DNA from: Lepas anatifera
Taxonomy: Eukaryota; Arthropoda; Thecostraca; Lepadidae
NCBI GenBank assembly: GCA_034440635.1
Contig: JAOTON010000046.1
Span: 744,001 to 808,000 of the forward strand
Direction: 5' to 3'
DNA length: 64,000 bases
Shown here in pieces: positions 62,311 to 64,000 of this stretch. The notes beneath the pieces were generated by a model, which saw only the letters and a list, made by a program, of their open reading frames with translations, did no database searches and had not been told where the DNA came from. The first letter of the stretch is position 1; each line of letters opens with the position of its first letter. Made by a program: the position numbers and the translations under genes.

Positions 62311-64000
62311 GTGAGTGGCCGACCATGCCGGGTGCGTGCGGACACTGGCGATAACACCCTTTTGGAAAGCACAAACCTAGTCGGCTCGTTCCTGCAAGTC
62401 CTGTAGCTGCGTCGCCACCGCTGAAAATGTGAGGGGTCACTGGCGGGTCCAAGGGGGGTGGGGGAGGGGTTTGAAGGAAGCACTTGTTCCAACCCGTCAT
62501 TTTTCTGCTTCATTTCAAAACCATTTTTGTACCATTTCGCCCCCTGTTCCCTAAACCATCCGCCTAATTACCGCCCCCCCAAGAATAAGGACTAAGGATT
62601 CAGACCAATTGTGGACTTCGGTTCATCCTCTCTCAAAGTATAAGGGATCTAAATTGGCCCAGATTCGACCCATTTGACCATCTCTGACGTTTCAGCTCAA
62701 CGGGTAAGGTTCAAACCAGGGTATCTTACGCGTTCAATCTTGATTCATGAGTAGAAGACGGGAGGGCGCTTCTTCCTCGTCCTGATTTTTTCGTATTACC
62801 GCTGGTTCCCGAAATCGTAGGGGGCAATGAGGGCTCGATGGGATCCCCCCAGGCGTTCGTAGGTACGAAAAGAGCGCAGGTGGTGCCGGGTTAATCGTGG
62901 CAATCGCCAAAGGCGGATCCAGGATATCCAATGGGGGGGACACGCAATCAAGACCAGGGTGCGCCACTTGTCAGCGGTAAAATCAGTTGGGCGCCAAATC
63001 CTATCGCGGTCGAACGGGGGAGGGGACACAAGTGTCCCTTGGATACGCCTATGATGACCGCCTTGCCTTGCAGGGTCCGAGTACTCCCTCTAGTAATGAA
63101 ATCCGTGGTGATGTCCTTAGCTGGGAGATTTACTCGGTGTCGGGTACTACCAACCGCCGCACCGGTGGTTCCATTCTTATCTATAACAGCTGCGTTAACA
63201 GCATCTAAACGATCAGCTCAGATACCCCTCCGGTGCTCCTGCCCCCATAGCTCTGGCCCCGGAGGTACCAAACCACCGGCAGCACGCGCCGCCCGCTGCC
63301 GCGCTGGATGGACGCGCGCGTACTCGAGGTCGTCAATCGTAGTAAGGATTCACCGGTGCCACGGAATATTCTACCCAGCGACCGTCGATACCGCGTCTGT
63401 TGGCACCGTTCTCCGCCAGGGTGTAGAACACATGCACTACTAGTACTTAATTTCGCGTACAGATGGCGCGTGGTGGTGGTAGGTCCTGACATCTTTCCAC
63501 TCCGATCTGTTGCCTGTGTTATGCATCGGCTTGGTTTTCGTGTTCTCTCCTGACCTGATGTGTTTGATTTCCTATCTCCTTTAGCACCAGTCCATCCTGG
63601 TTGTCGATCTCTTCAATTTTCCCGTCGATGCTGGCATAACCTGGTGAGTCGCATCGTTCCAGATACTCGAAACTGCGGCTGGTTCGGGCTTTTCAATGAC
63701 CTCTCAGCCGGGAGACCTACAATGTTGGGTCCCAAATTTTGACTGTCCAATTTTGACTCTTAGGAAAAGTTTTCTTGCACTTTAGCTGGTAGCAATGTTT
63801 TCATGTATGAATAAATATAACAAAATAAAAATAAATGACCTCTCAATATTTCCTGAGTTTTGCAGCTGTGCTTTATATGACAAAGACTTTGCACATGCTT
63901 TGTAGGCCGATTGAACGCACGGGAATGGACATGCGCCTGATTTTCACACTCCAAATCCTTGGCGACGCCCTTTTTTATTTCGTTAGGTAAACATGTCCTG
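62311..64000 (+). other. Ssdp intron 6, running off the right edge
   Basis: Starts with GTGAGT. Contains a partial CACTGGCGGGTCCAAGGGGG element end (about 62438) and a degraded GGATCC-type MITE (about 62908-63053). The next Ssdp exon (Pro/Ser-rich in other species) was not found. Confidence 0.7.
62908..63053. mobile_element. Degraded GGATCC-type MITE
   Basis: CAAAGGCGGATCCAGG to CTTGGATACGCCTATG with GGGCGCCAAATCCTATCG inside. Short and eroded compared with 53516-53791. Confidence 0.6.

Noticed and set aside
63073..63208. Open frame after TTGCAG starting GPSTPSSNEIRGD as Ssdp exon 7
   Set aside because: Phase fits, but the sequence lacks the Pro/Met/Gly-rich character of Ssdp and runs to a stop without matching the known C-terminus.

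Overview
This is a stretch of animal nuclear genome, not prokaryotic. It carries intron-rich genes with GT/AG splice sites, large introns full of transposon debris, and conserved metazoan proteins. The Ssdp gene encodes the [12 protein letters not shown] segment I know from insect Ssdp, which points to an arthropod. The GC-rich exons and tRNA-derived SINEs would suit a crustacean such as a barnacle, but that is a guess.

Layout. (1) Positions 45-182, minus strand: first coding exon of ribosomal protein RpL8 (uL2), running off the left edge. (2) Positions 732-19259, plus strand: a 12-exon DEAD-box RNA helicase of the DDX3/Belle/PL10 family, complete from ATG to TAG except for one apparently missing C in exon 5. 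RpL8 and DDX3 are divergent and start about 550 bp apart, so they probably share a promoter region. (3) 19260-23131: DDX3 3'UTR and intergenic DNA. (4) 23132 to beyond the right edge, plus strand: Ssdp/SSBP (LisH-domain single-stranded DNA-binding protein, partner of LDB/Chip). Six coding exons (134 codons) are visible inside about 39 kb of introns, and the C-terminal Pro/Gly-rich part lies outside the window.

The rest is repeats. Four groups recur: elements flanked by TTAA (piggyBac/Kolobok-type target), hAT-like non-autonomous elements with 8-bp target duplications (TTTTCTGC and AATTAGAT are perfect), tRNA-derived SINEs, and a 5'-truncated LINE with an RNase H domain in DDX3 intron 4. Ssdp intron 1 holds an about 2.27-kb DNA transposon with about 160-bp inverted termini around a broken, unnamed CxxC/DGG protein; a second element is nested inside it. 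Ssdp intron 3 carries a 39-bp minisatellite of over 2 kb and a separate 25-bp minisatellite, both of which create long spurious ORFs. Two exons (DDX3 exon 10 and Ssdp exon 4) are preceded by tandem copies of their own 3' splice site.

The three genes are unrelated in mechanism: RpL8 and DDX3 both serve translation, while Ssdp acts in LDB/LIM-homeodomain transcription complexes. No CRISPR array, rRNA gene or convincing functional tRNA gene was seen. Exon boundaries come from reading splice signals, phase and protein similarity by eye.
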